From Planctomycetaceae bacterium (GTDB taxonomy: Bacteria > Planctomycetota > Planctomycetia > Planctomycetales > Planctomycetaceae): a stretch of DNA of 64,000 bases. A program made the position numbers and the translations under genes. Location of the stretch: contig JAKFUF010000022.1 of NCBI GenBank assembly GCA_021732845.1, positions 1 to 64,000 on the forward strand. Direction: 5' to 3'. Of the stretch, positions 39,309-48,122 are shown in pieces; within the stretch, counting starts at the first letter, position 1; every line of letters starts with the position of its first letter. The notes under the pieces were generated by a model that made no database searches, was not told the DNA's origin, and saw only the letters and a list, made by a program, of their open reading frames with translations.

Positions 39309-42300
39309 ATGTCCACGGAAACCGTCAGCAACTCCAATCTCGAGTATCTGCTCCGCACCGCGCGGCAGCTTTCCCGCTTGGTGTTTTCCCTGCGCACGGC
39401 TTGTCTGTGGGTCGCGGGCCTGCTGATCGCTGGGCTGGTAGCCATCGTGGCGGATGGGCTGCTGGGGTTTCCTGGCTGGGCGCTGGTTAGTGTGGATCTG
39501 CTGGCGATCGCTGCGCTCCTGCTGGGGGCTGGATGTGCGTGTCGCGAACTGATCCCGTCGCGGGTCGACCCGCGGAGCACCGCGCGGGCCGTCGAGCATC
39601 GGCTGGGCCGGCGGGACAACGCCTTCATCAATGCCTGGGATCTCTCCTCCAGCGCTTCGCCGGCGGCCAGTGCCGCTCTTGTCCGCCGCTCCGTCGAAGC
39701 TGGGAATCAACTGGCATTCGAAACTCCAATGGGGCGGACGCTGCCCGTAGTGGCTTTGTTTCGCGCGTTTCGGTTGGTGCTGGTGGTGGTGCTTGCGGGG
39801 GCGGTCTGCTGGCTGGCAATGCCCGGGTTGTTTGCCGCCGTGCTGCCGCGGTTTCTGGATCCGCGCGGAGATCACCCACCGTTCACGCTCGTGGAGTTCG
39901 ATGTCGAGATCGAGCCCTCGCCACTTTATGCCGGACGCCCGGCCACCGTCCGTGTCCATCTGGGTGGTCCGGAGTTGATCGAGCGGGGGAACTTGGTGTT
40001 CTTTGAACCGCTGTCGGCAGCCACGAAAGGGCCTCCGGAATCGATTCCCCTGTTGAATGTTGAACCGCGAAAATTTCTCGCGGCCCTGTCGCCGGTCGAC
40101 CGCAATCGCGAGTTCTACATCGACACTTCCCGCGGACGCAGCAAACGCTTCAAGCTGGAGGTGCTGGCGGTTCCGATCTTTGAAACCGCCGAAGCGAAGC
40201 TGCGTTTTCCCGAGTACACCGGCTGGCCCGAGACGAAGCAGTCGCTCGCCTTGCCGTTCGTCGAGCCGTTGCCGAGCGAAAACAAGCCATCCTCAACGAA
40301 GCCACCGCCGGGTTCTGGCCAATCTACAATCCAGGCCCTCGTCGGCACGCAGGTCGAACTGCGGGTGACCAGCAACATGCCCTTGAAATCCGGGACGATC
40401 GAGATCCGCGAGCGGGTGGATGACGACAGCCAGCCCGTGCCAGCGGCGGAAGCGGGGACGGACAAGCCGCCCACAGATGGTAAGGCCGTTGGAAAAAAGG
40501 CTCCGCCTCGGGTTATCCGGCATGAGTTGACTCCCACCGCTGACGGCCGGACGGCAGCGGGATCGTTTGCCGTCGAGTTCAACGCGGTCTATGAAGTCGT
40601 CCTCACCGGAACAAACGGTGCGGTCAGTCCGCAAAAGCTGGAAGGAGTGATCACGGCGATTCCAGACGTGGCTCCGCGTGTCGACATCCTTGAGCCACAG
40701 CAGATGCTGCTGGCGGTTGAGGGCTTCAAGATCAATGTGCGGGCCATTGCTCAGGACGATATCGGCGTGGCTGAGATGAAACTCGAACGCAAGGAGCCGG
40801 ATGGCAGTTGGACGCCGTTGCCCGCCACAGTTGAGTTCACACAGAAAACGCTCGCCACTGCGGGGTTTGAGTTCGATCTTGGCACTCTCGGCACAAAAGC
40901 TGGAGAGTCGGTGACGTATCGAGCCACGGCCGTGGACAACCACCCTCAGCGCCAGTCCGCAGGATCCGCCGAATACACGATTCGCGTCATCAAAGAGGAG
41001 GAATACCTCGCCCTCGTTCGCGGCGAAATGACGCCGGAAGATCTGTTGAAGGAAGTGGAAGAACTGCAAAAGCGACAGGAAGAGCTTTCCGATCGGCGGA
41101 AGAAACTGGACGAGCTGGCTGAAGCTCTCAAGCAGGAGTTGAACAAAGAGGGCGAACTGACACCCGACGAGCTGCAGCAACTGGCACAGTTGCAGAAAGA
41201 GTTGGAAAAGTATGCCGAGGATCTGGAAGCGCTGGCCCGCGACCTCGAAGCCCGCGCCGACCAGCCCCAGGCGTTTGCCGCAGAAGAGGAAATGGCCGAG
41301 ACGCTGAGGAAGCTCAGCAAGGAAAAGCAGGAGCAGGCGGCTGAGGCCCGCAGCGCGGCAGAGAATGCCCGACAGCTCGGCGCCCAGTCGCAAAGCCCCG
41401 AGCTGCGGGCCGCGCTGCAGCAGGCACTGGAAGAAATGGCCAAGCAAGGCGAAGCCCAGGATCAAGAATCGCTGGATCAGTTGCAGCGGTTGACCAAGGA
41501 TCTGAAATCGCTCAAACACCTGGATCAAATGCAGGCGGACGCCGAACAGCTCAACGAGGCGGTCGAGAAGCAGGAGCAGCTCGCGGAGGAATTCAAGAAG
41601 CTGGAAGAGCCTTCGAAGATGACCGAACAGGAGCGGAAGGAGAAGTCCGAGGAACTGGCCCGCCAGCAGGAGCAGATGGCGCAGGAGGTTGACGACCTCG
41701 CGCGGCGTCTGGAGCAGGCGGCTGAGCAGACCAAAGAGTCGCTGCCCAAGACATCCGCCGATGCCAAAGAGTTGGCTCAGAAACTCAAGGAGATGCAGGT
41801 TTCGGAAGACCAGCGCCAGGCAGCGCGCGACGCCCGCTCGGGCCAGGGAAAGTCGGCGGGCGAGAAAGCGGATGCGGCGGCGGAAAGTCTCAAATCCCTG
41901 CAGAAGGAAGCGCAGCAGGGGGAAGGTGAAGGCGGCGAGATGCCCGTCGACGCTGGGTTGTCGCTGTCGCGACCTGGGATGCAGCAGACGCTGAAGCAAC
42001 TTTCCCAGGCGCGGAAGTCGGCGCGGGCTCGTCAGAAGAGCGGTCAACAGCCGGGTGAGCCACAGGGTCAGCCCCAGCCGGGCCAGTCCGGCAAAGCGGG
42101 CCGCGAGGCGCGGCAGTCGATTGGCTTGGCCGGGCCGCATGTTCCACGCCTGCAGCAGCAACGGCGGCAGGCCACGCGCGACGGGAATGACGGCGACGGA
42201 CCGTCGAAGCTGAATTCCGCCCACGCACCGCTGGCGGTGGAGTCGCTGACACCAGGCACCCAACGCAGCCGTGGCTCAGCCACCGGCCAACTGCGCGGCG

Positions 42301-42377
42301 TGCCAATCAAGTACCGCGACCAGGCAGCGGCGTTCTTTGAGCGCCTGGCCCGCGAGCGGGCGGGGGAGAAGCCGTAA
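39309..42377 (+). CDS. DUF4175-type membrane protein with long coiled coil
   Basis: The start is uncertain; ATG 39309 and ATG 39294 are both possible and neither has a clear ribosome site. The roughly 1022-residue protein has two N-terminal membrane helices (about 30-75), a third near 155-180, a beta-rich region (about 200-570), then a long Glu/Gln/Lys-rich coiled coil (about 575-870) with many EELARQQEQMAQE-like heptads, and a basic, Gln/Pro-rich tail. This resembles DUF4175 proteins found in planctomycetes and Bacteroidetes. Function is unknown; a structural envelope role is plausible. Confidence 0.87.
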   Translation: MSTETVSNSNLEYLLRTARQLSRLVFSLRTACLWVAGLLIAGLVAIVADGLLGFPGWALVSVDLLAIAALLLGAGCACRELIPSRVDPRSTARAVEHRLGRRDNAFINAWDLSSSASPAASAALVRRSVEAGNQLAFETPMGRTLPVVALFRAFRLVLVVVLAGAVCWLAMPGLFAAVLPRFLDPRGDHPPFTLVEFDVEIEPSPLYAGRPATVRVHLGGPELIERGNLVFFEPLSAATKGPPESIPLLNVEPRKFLAALSPVDRNREFYIDTSRGRSKRFKLEVLAVPIFETAEAKLRFPEYTGWPETKQSLALPFVEPLPSENKPSSTKPPPGSGQSTIQALVGTQVELRVTSNMPLKSGTIEIRERVDDDSQPVPAAEAGTDKPPTDGKAVGKKAPPRVIRHELTPTADGRTAAGSFAVEFNAVYEVVLTGTNGAVSPQKLEGVITAIPDVAPRVDILEPQQMLLAVEGFKINVRAIAQDDIGVAEMKLERKEPDGSWTPLPATVEFTQKTLATAGFEFDLGTLGTKAGESVTYRATAVDNHPQRQSAGSAEYTIRVIKEEEYLALVRGEMTPEDLLKEVEELQKRQEELSDRRKKLDELAEALKQELNKEGELTPDELQQLAQLQKELEKYAEDLEALARDLEARADQPQAFAAEEEMAETLRKLSKEKQEQAAEARSAAENARQLGAQSQSPELRAALQQALEEMAKQGEAQDQESLDQLQRLTKDLKSLKHLDQMQADAEQLNEAVEKQEQLAEEFKKLEEPSKMTEQERKEKSEELARQQEQMAQEVDDLARRLEQAAEQTKESLPKTSADAKELAQKLKEMQVSEDQRQAARDARSGQGKSAGEKADAAAESLKSLQKEAQQGEGEGGEMPVDAGLSLSRPGMQQTLKQLSQARKSARARQKSGQQPGEPQGQPQPGQSGKAGREARQSIGLAGPHVPRLQQQRRQATRDGNDGDGPSKLNSAHAPLAVESLTPGTQRSRGSATGQLRGVPIKYRDQAAAFFERLARERAGEKP

Positions 42378-42567
42378 CATCACATGTTCATCGCCATGGA
42401 TTGCAGGCAGGCCCAACCGGTCGAACTGTCGGCAACCATGTCGTGCGCCCGTGCTGGGGCAACTGGGCGGACCCACCTTGTCCGAATCAGAATCTTCGTA
42501 TACGATTCATAGCCAATTCAGAGGCTTGTCGCTCAATCGTCCTATCTTCTATACTCAACAGGACTTG

Positions 42568-44625
42568 ATGATGTCTCGTACTCCCCTGCGCGCGACTTGG
42601 ACTGTGGCTTGCGCGTTTTTGCTGCTCGTGGCGTCGACGTTCGCCGCTCAGCAATTCGTGCCGCCCGCCGCCGCCGACTTGTCCGAGATCGCGCGGTATG
42701 TCGTGCAGATGATTGAAGCCAATCATCTGAGCCAGGGGCAGGTCGACGACAAGGTCTCCGAGAAGCTTGTCGCCCAGTGGGTCAAGGATCTGGACTCCCA
42801 GAAGAAGTACTTCCTGCAGGCCGACATCGATCAAATTTCCCGCTACAACACGCGGCTGGATGACCTGCTGAAGGCGGGCAATGTCGACTTCGCCCTGCAG
42901 TCGTTCGACCTTTACCTCAAGCGGCTTGATGAGCGCGTCGAATATGCCCACAAGCTCATCGACATGCCGCAGGACTTCACGCTCAATGAAACCATTGAGA
43001 ACGATTTCAAGTCCCTCGCGTGGGCGAAGTCGGTGGAAGAGATCAATGAACGTTGGCGGAAGTGGGTGAAGTACGAATTCCTCACGCTGATGCTCGACCC
43101 GTCCATCAAGGAAGAGGGCAAACAGGAAGAGATCCGCAAGCGGCTGCACCGCCGCTACAAGACGATTCACGACTCGATCCACAAGACCGAGAAGGACGAA
43201 ATCTTTGAGATGTACCTGTCGGCCCTGTGCAATGTCTTCGACCCGCACTCCAGCTACATGTCGCCCCGCACCAAGGCCGACTTCGACATCCACATGAAGC
43301 TCAAGCTGACCGGCATCGGTGCCGTGCTTCGCTCGGAAGACGGCCAGACGATTGTCGCCGAAGTCGTTGCCGGCGGCGCGGCGGCCAAGGACGGACGGCT
43401 GAAGGCTGGCGACAAGATCATCGCGGTCAGCGGTGACAATGGCGAGATGATCGACATCGTCGAGATGAAGCTCACCAAGGTGGTTGACAAGGTCCGCGGC
43501 AAGGAAGGAACGATTGTCAAGCTGACGGTCATCCCCAAGGACTCCCCCGAACCCAAGATTTATGAACTCGTGCGGCAGGTCGTGGAGATCAAGTCGCAGG
43601 AGGTGAAGGGCGAAATCATCGAGACTGGCAGCCGCCTGCCGGGTACCGCGGGCAAGATTGGCGTGATCCATGTCCCCAGCTTCTACCGTGACTTCCAGGG
43701 ATTTGAAAACGGCGATGCAGACTCGAAAAGCACGGTGACCGACATGCGGGCCGTGCTCCGCGATTTCAAAGCCAAAGGCGGTGTGGATCTGGTGGTGGTC
43801 GACCTGCGGAACAACCCAGGCGGCGCACTGGCTGAAGCGATCGAGGTCTCCGGTCTGTTCATCGATAAGGGTTCGGTGGTGCAGGTCAAGGATCCGCGGG
43901 GCCGCGTGAAGTCCCTGAATGACGATGAGCCCGGCGCGCTGTGCAAGGAACCGCTCGTGGTTCTGATCAACCGCCATTCGGCTTCCGCTTCCGAGATTTT
44001 TGCCGGCGTCATCAAGGACTATGGCCGTGGCGTGGTCATCGGCGACACGACAACGCACGGCAAGGGCACCGTGCAGAGCGTGATGAATGTCGGACCGAAG
44101 TTCCAATTCCAGAACGGACCGGACCGCGGTGCGCTGAAGCTCACCATCCAACAATTCTACCGTCCAAACGGTGAAAGCACCCAGAAGAACGGTGTTCCCG
44201 CCGACATCGTGCTGCCCTCGGAACTGGATGCCAGCGACGAAGGTGAGGCCGGCATCGACGGGGCGCTGCCATTCGACAAGGTTGATTCGGCACGCTACGC
44301 CCGCCTGGGAATGATCGACAACCAGATGATCGCCTCCCTGCAGGACGCGAGCCACAAGCGTGTGGCGGCCGATGCGGAATTCCAGAAGACCGCCGCCTGG
44401 GTCAAGCGGTTTGAAGAACGGAAGCAACGCAAAACGGTCTCCCTGAACTTTGAAGAGCTGAAGAAAGAACGGCTCTCGAACGATCCGCTGAATGGCGAAG
44501 AAGAGCCACCCCAGCGGGCGACCGATGCCCCGATCTTCCCCGTCAACAACTACAACAACGAAGTGTTGTCGCTGTCGCTGGACTATCTGAAGCTGATTCG
44601 CGAAGCCAAGACCGCCCGCAAATAG
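42568..44625 (+). CDS. prc: Tail-specific (C-terminal processing) protease, S41 family
   Basis: AGGA before ATG 42568 sets the start (42571 is equally possible). A signal peptide follows (TWTVACAFLLLVASTFAA). The 685-residue protein has the N-terminal helical domain of Prc/Tsp, a PDZ domain (GIGAVLRSEDGQTIVAEVVAGGAAAKDGRL is its core), and the S41 protease core with the nucleophile in NRHSASASEIFAG and the general-base lysine in THGKGTVQ. A C-terminal Tsp-type extension ends near LIREAKTARK. It degrades periplasmic proteins from their C termini. It is followed by a strong terminator. Confidence 0.95.
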   Translation: MMSRTPLRATWTVACAFLLLVASTFAAQQFVPPAAADLSEIARYVVQMIEANHLSQGQVDDKVSEKLVAQWVKDLDSQKKYFLQADIDQISRYNTRLDDLLKAGNVDFALQSFDLYLKRLDERVEYAHKLIDMPQDFTLNETIENDFKSLAWAKSVEEINERWRKWVKYEFLTLMLDPSIKEEGKQEEIRKRLHRRYKTIHDSIHKTEKDEIFEMYLSALCNVFDPHSSYMSPRTKADFDIHMKLKLTGIGAVLRSEDGQTIVAEVVAGGAAAKDGRLKAGDKIIAVSGDNGEMIDIVEMKLTKVVDKVRGKEGTIVKLTVIPKDSPEPKIYELVRQVVEIKSQEVKGEIIETGSRLPGTAGKIGVIHVPSFYRDFQGFENGDADSKSTVTDMRAVLRDFKAKGGVDLVVVDLRNNPGGALAEAIEVSGLFIDKGSVVQVKDPRGRVKSLNDDEPGALCKEPLVVLINRHSASASEIFAGVIKDYGRGVVIGDTTTHGKGTVQSVMNVGPKFQFQNGPDRGALKLTIQQFYRPNGESTQKNGVPADIVLPSELDASDEGEAGIDGALPFDKVDSARYARLGMIDNQMIASLQDASHKRVAADAEFQKTAAWVKRFEERKQRKTVSLNFEELKKERLSNDPLNGEEEPPQRATDAPIFPVNNYNNEVLSLSLDYLKLIREAKTARK

Positions 44626-44651
44626 CTGGTGAGACGAGGCAAAAAATTCAG

Positions 44652-44679
44652 AACCCCCGGTTGCCGCCGGGGGTTTCTG
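44652..44679 (+). terminator. Rho-independent terminator after the S41 protease gene
   Basis: ACCCCCGG (44653-44660), loop TTGCCG, CCGGGGGT (44667-44674), then TTCTGTTT. It is a GC-rich 8-bp stem with a short U-rich tail, 27 bp after the stop. Confidence 0.85.
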
Positions 44680-44795
44680 TTTGGCCACTCGCCTTGCGCG
44701 CATGTCAGGCAAAATTCGTCTTTTCGAAAATTCGCCGTGCGGGCACAATGCGTCCGGAAGGTGATGCTTTCGGGTCCATGATGAGGAGAAGTGCC

Positions 44796-45746
44796 ATGCT
44801 CCGCGGGTCGCTCAAATGGGTTCTGGCCATCGCCGGGCTTGCGCTGCCGGCTCTGCTGGCCGCACAGGACGGCCAGCCGGGTGCCGACCGGGTGCTGGTC
44901 GTGGTCAACGGCGAGCAGATTCGCGAAAGCGAACTGCAGCGGTGCCTGCAATCGCGGCGGATCCCGGAAGACAAGCGCGACGGACCGGTGCGCCAGGAGT
45001 TTTTGGGACAGCTCATCGATACGCATGTGATGAAGAAGTACCTCGCCAGCCGGGATGCCCTCCCCAGCAAGGCCGAAGTCGACGCGGCTGTTGAGAAGGT
45101 GCGGCTCCTGGCGGCAAAGGGCGGCCGCGATCCTTCGGAAGCTTTGGAACAGACCGGCTACACCGACGAGTCGTTGCGGGACGAAGTCATGCTGCCCTTG
45201 GCCTGGTCCAAGCATATTCGACGGGTGATGACCGAGAAGCAGGTCAAGGATTTTTTCACCCTGCATCACCGGGAGTTTGACGGGACCAAGGTCAAGGCGA
45301 GCCACATCTTTTTGAAGGTGGCCACAGACCGTGAAACTCCCAAGCTGCGCCTGGCCGAAGACCGGCTGCGCGATATTCGTGCGCGGCTTGCCGGCCAGCA
45401 GATCACGTTTGCGGAGGCCGCACAGCAGTACTCGGAAGGCCCCAGCGCCGCCAAGGGCGGCGACCTCGGCGAGTTCACCTGGACCGGCAAAATGCCCGTC
45501 TCCTTCTGCAAAGTCGCCTTCTCACTGCCCGTCAACCAGGTCAGCGAGATCATTCGCAGCCCGTTTGGAGTTCACCTGTGCATGGTGACGGAGCGGACTC
45601 CCGGCAAGGCCAGCCTGGAAGACGTCCGGCAGGAGGTGGTGACGCAACTGGCCCAGGAGCTGTGGAAGACCACCGCCGCCGAACAGCGGACCAAGGCGAA
45701 GCTGGAGTGGAAGAGCCAGGAAGATGCGCCGCGGAAAGACCAATAG
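44796..45746 (+). CDS. PpiC/SurA-type peptidylprolyl isomerase, secreted
   Basis: AGGAG at 44784-44788 supports ATG 44796; the longer frame runs into the terminator. The 316-residue protein has a signal peptide (WVLAIAGLALPALLAAQ), a SurA-type N-terminal helical segment (VVVNGEQIRESELQRCL), and a parvulin domain with KASHIFLKVATDRE, GGDLGEFTWTGKMPVSF and IIRSPFGVHLCMVTER. It isomerises Xaa-Pro bonds in exported proteins. Placement next to the Prc protease suggests a shared envelope-quality-control role, although a terminator separates them. Confidence 0.93.
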   Translation: MLRGSLKWVLAIAGLALPALLAAQDGQPGADRVLVVVNGEQIRESELQRCLQSRRIPEDKRDGPVRQEFLGQLIDTHVMKKYLASRDALPSKAEVDAAVEKVRLLAAKGGRDPSEALEQTGYTDESLRDEVMLPLAWSKHIRRVMTEKQVKDFFTLHHREFDGTKVKASHIFLKVATDRETPKLRLAEDRLRDIRARLAGQQITFAEAAQQYSEGPSAAKGGDLGEFTWTGKMPVSFCKVAFSLPVNQVSEIIRSPFGVHLCMVTERTPGKASLEDVRQEVVTQLAQELWKTTAAEQRTKAKLEWKSQEDAPRKDQ

Positions 45747-45765
45747 GCAATGTCGTTGGCTCATC

Positions 45766-45860
45766 GTCTTTCCTTCGTTACCTTCTGGTCAATTTTTTAA
45801 TCGGAGAACGGCAGACTATGCCTCTCAAATTTGGAACAGAAGCAAACGAAGGGAACGAAG
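45766..45860. repeat. Inverted repeat with 9-nt iterated arms (CTTCGTTAC family), copy 2
   Basis: Left arm: CTTTC, CTTCGTTAC, CTTCTGGTC, AATTTTTTAA. Right arm: GAACAGAAG, CAAACGAAG, GGAACGAAG. It lies between two convergent genes, so it could act as a bidirectional terminator. It is homologous to 31122-31269. Confidence 0.85.
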
Positions 45861-45909
45861 AAAACTGTCTGCCGCGCAACAGCGGAAGTCGCATCGGTTG
45901 AACTCGGCC

Positions 45910-47820
45910 TCAGTTCAATTCACTGGCCTCTTCCCAGTGTTCGTACAGTTGGGCCAGCTTCTGTTCCAGCGTTTCACACTCCTTGTGAATCTCCCGCGCT
46001 TTCACTCCATCACGCAGAACTTCGGGTCGCATCATGCTTTCCTGAAGTTCTGCCAGCGTTGACTCGGTCTTGGCAATGTCGGCCTCAATGTCGGCGACTT
46101 TGCGGTAGGGAAACACGCGCTTTCGCTTTGTCGCCGTGACCTCGGGCTTGCGCTGGGCCGTCGCGGTTTTCTCGGCCGCGGCCGCCGCGCGGGCCGTTGA
46201 CTGGGCGGCTTCCTGAGCGGCACGTTTGCGCGAATCGACATAAGCCGAATAGTTGCCGTTGTACAGCCGCCAGCGATCCGGTTCCAAGGCGAACAGTTCG
46301 GTCGCCACGCGGTCCAAAAAATAACGGTCGTGGCTCACAAACAGCAGCGTTCCGTCGAACGCCAACAGGGCGGTCTCAAGCGAGTCGCGGGCCCAGATAT
46401 CCAGGTGGTTCGTCGGTTCGTCCAGCACCAGCACGTTGGCATTGAGCGCTGCGATTCGGGCCAGGGCGACTTTGCTCTTCTCGCCACCGCTGAGGCTGCC
46501 CACCGACTGTGCCACCAGTTCGCCCTTGATCCCAAACTTGGCCAGCAAGTCCCGCATATGGGCGGGAAGAAGATTTGGATTGTTGGGCGGACGCACCGCT
46601 TCAATGCAGTTCAGCGTGGGGTCGACGCTGGTCAGCTTCTGGTCGTAATAGGCGATGTCGACATTCGTGCCGAATCGGACCTTGCCACCGTCCGGCTTGA
46701 GTTCCCCCAGCAGCGTTCTTAAGAGTGTCGTTTTTCCGCTGCCGTTTGGACCAAACAGTCCCAGCCGGTCGCCGCGCGGAACCTGCAGATTCACCTCTTT
46801 GAACAATGGCTCACCGCCGAAACCCTTGGTCAGATCGGTGGCTTCCAGCACCCAGTCGCCTGTGCGGCGGGGCTTGCCAAAGGCCATCGTCAGCGTGGGG
46901 ATGTCCTTGATCACCTCGACGCGCTCCAGCCGCTCCAGCTTCTTCTGCCGATCGTGGGCCTGCGAGGCCTTGCTGTAAAAGTTCTTGCGGATGAACTCTT
47001 CTGTTTTCTCGATGAACTCTTGCTGCTTCTCCGCTGTCTTTTGTTGCAGCTCCTGCCGTTCGCCGCGCAGCCGCCAATACGCGGAGAAATTCCCCGGATA
47101 GTCGGTCACCCGGGCGCTGAACAGTTCCAGCGTTCGCTGCGTCACGCGATCCAGAAAGTACCGGTCGTGGCTCACCACCAGAATCGCCCGGTCGCTGCCG
47201 CTCAGGTATTCCTCAAGCCACTCCGTGGCGGCGATGTCCAAATGGTTGGTCGGCTCGTCGAGCAGCAGCAGGTCGGGGTCCGAGAGCAGCAGCCGGGCGA
47301 GAGCAACGCGGTTTTGCTGTCCGCCGCTGAGCACCGACATCGGCTGGGAAAACTGGTCCGAGGTGAACCCCAGGCCTTCGAGGACTTCCACCACACGGTG
47401 GTCAATGTTGTACGCCGACAATCGATGCAGTTCCTGCGTGGCGGCATCGTACCGCTTCTGCCACCGCTCCCGCGCCTCCGGGTCGGTCTCCGTCGCCATC
47501 TTCTCCGCGAACTCCAGTGACTGCGCCTGCAGCGCGTAAAGCGGTGCCAGGCCGGACTTGGCCTCTTCGAGCAGTGTCGTCTCCGGTCCGAAGTGGTGTT
47601 CCTGATCCAGCAGCCCGATGCGGGCCGACGAATGCAGCTCCACCGTGCCCGAATCCGGTTCGTCCTCGCCGGTCAGGATCCGAAACAGCGTCGTCTTCCC
47701 CGCCCCGTTCGGCCCCACCAGCCCCACACGCTCGCCCGGCCGAATGTCGAACGAAACACCGTTCAGCACCGGGGCGAAATCGAACTGGCGAACAACGTCA
47801 TGGACCGCGAGCAGAATCAT
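45910..47820 (-). CDS. ABC-F family ATPase (duplicated ABC domains)
   Basis: The start at ATG 47820 (MILLAVHDVV) fits the ABC fold; a longer frame adds 25 unrelated residues. The 636-residue protein has two ABC modules with Walker A GPNGAGKTTL and GPNGSGKTTL, signatures LSGGQQNR and LSGGEKSK, and DEPTNHLDI twice. Between them is the P-site-tRNA-interacting linker helix pair. It has no membrane helices and a C-terminal coiled coil (ADIEADIAKTESTLAELQES) as in Uup-like proteins. ABC-F proteins act on the ribosome during translation stalls or antibiotic protection; Uup-like members also influence replication repair. Confidence 0.95.
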   Translation of the reverse strand: MILLAVHDVVRQFDFAPVLNGVSFDIRPGERVGLVGPNGAGKTTLFRILTGEDEPDSGTVELHSSARIGLLDQEHHFGPETTLLEEAKSGLAPLYALQAQSLEFAEKMATETDPEARERWQKRYDAATQELHRLSAYNIDHRVVEVLEGLGFTSDQFSQPMSVLSGGQQNRVALARLLLSDPDLLLLDEPTNHLDIAATEWLEEYLSGSDRAILVVSHDRYFLDRVTQRTLELFSARVTDYPGNFSAYWRLRGERQELQQKTAEKQQEFIEKTEEFIRKNFYSKASQAHDRQKKLERLERVEVIKDIPTLTMAFGKPRRTGDWVLEATDLTKGFGGEPLFKEVNLQVPRGDRLGLFGPNGSGKTTLLRTLLGELKPDGGKVRFGTNVDIAYYDQKLTSVDPTLNCIEAVRPPNNPNLLPAHMRDLLAKFGIKGELVAQSVGSLSGGEKSKVALARIAALNANVLVLDEPTNHLDIWARDSLETALLAFDGTLLFVSHDRYFLDRVATELFALEPDRWRLYNGNYSAYVDSRKRAAQEAAQSTARAAAAAEKTATAQRKPEVTATKRKRVFPYRKVADIEADIAKTESTLAELQESMMRPEVLRDGVKAREIHKECETLEQKLAQLYEHWEEASELN

Positions 47821-48122
47821 GAGGGTGGGAAATTCGGGAAAGACTCCGGAGGCACATCGACGAACCAGGCACCACATGCACCCCCGCGACAGCAATACAG
47901 AGAATAGGACAGTTTCCTAAAAGCGGAAAGCCCCGAGTAAGACTTGCGGGCTTCGAACGTAGTAGCTTGGGCCTGCACACCACACACCACACTGTGCGGA
48001 ACTTCAAAACAAGCACCAGAGACTGATATGCTGTTCCTCGATAAGATTGCACAGGGCGGTCCAGCGCAGAATGCCACCAGTCGTATTGTCGTCCGTAGAA
48101 GGGAATCGCGTCGGCCCGCCTC
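47821..48122. other. 302-bp divergent intergenic region between the ABC-F gene and priA
   Basis: Promoters for both divergent genes must lie here. I see no strong -35/-10 pair, no repeat element and no convincing small gene; frames covering it are extensions of the neighbours. Confidence 0.4.

Noticed and set aside
42487-44748. 753-residue minus-strand frame opposite the S41 protease
   Set aside because: The plus-strand frame has all Prc domains and catalytic residues; the antisense frame is a GC-bias shadow.
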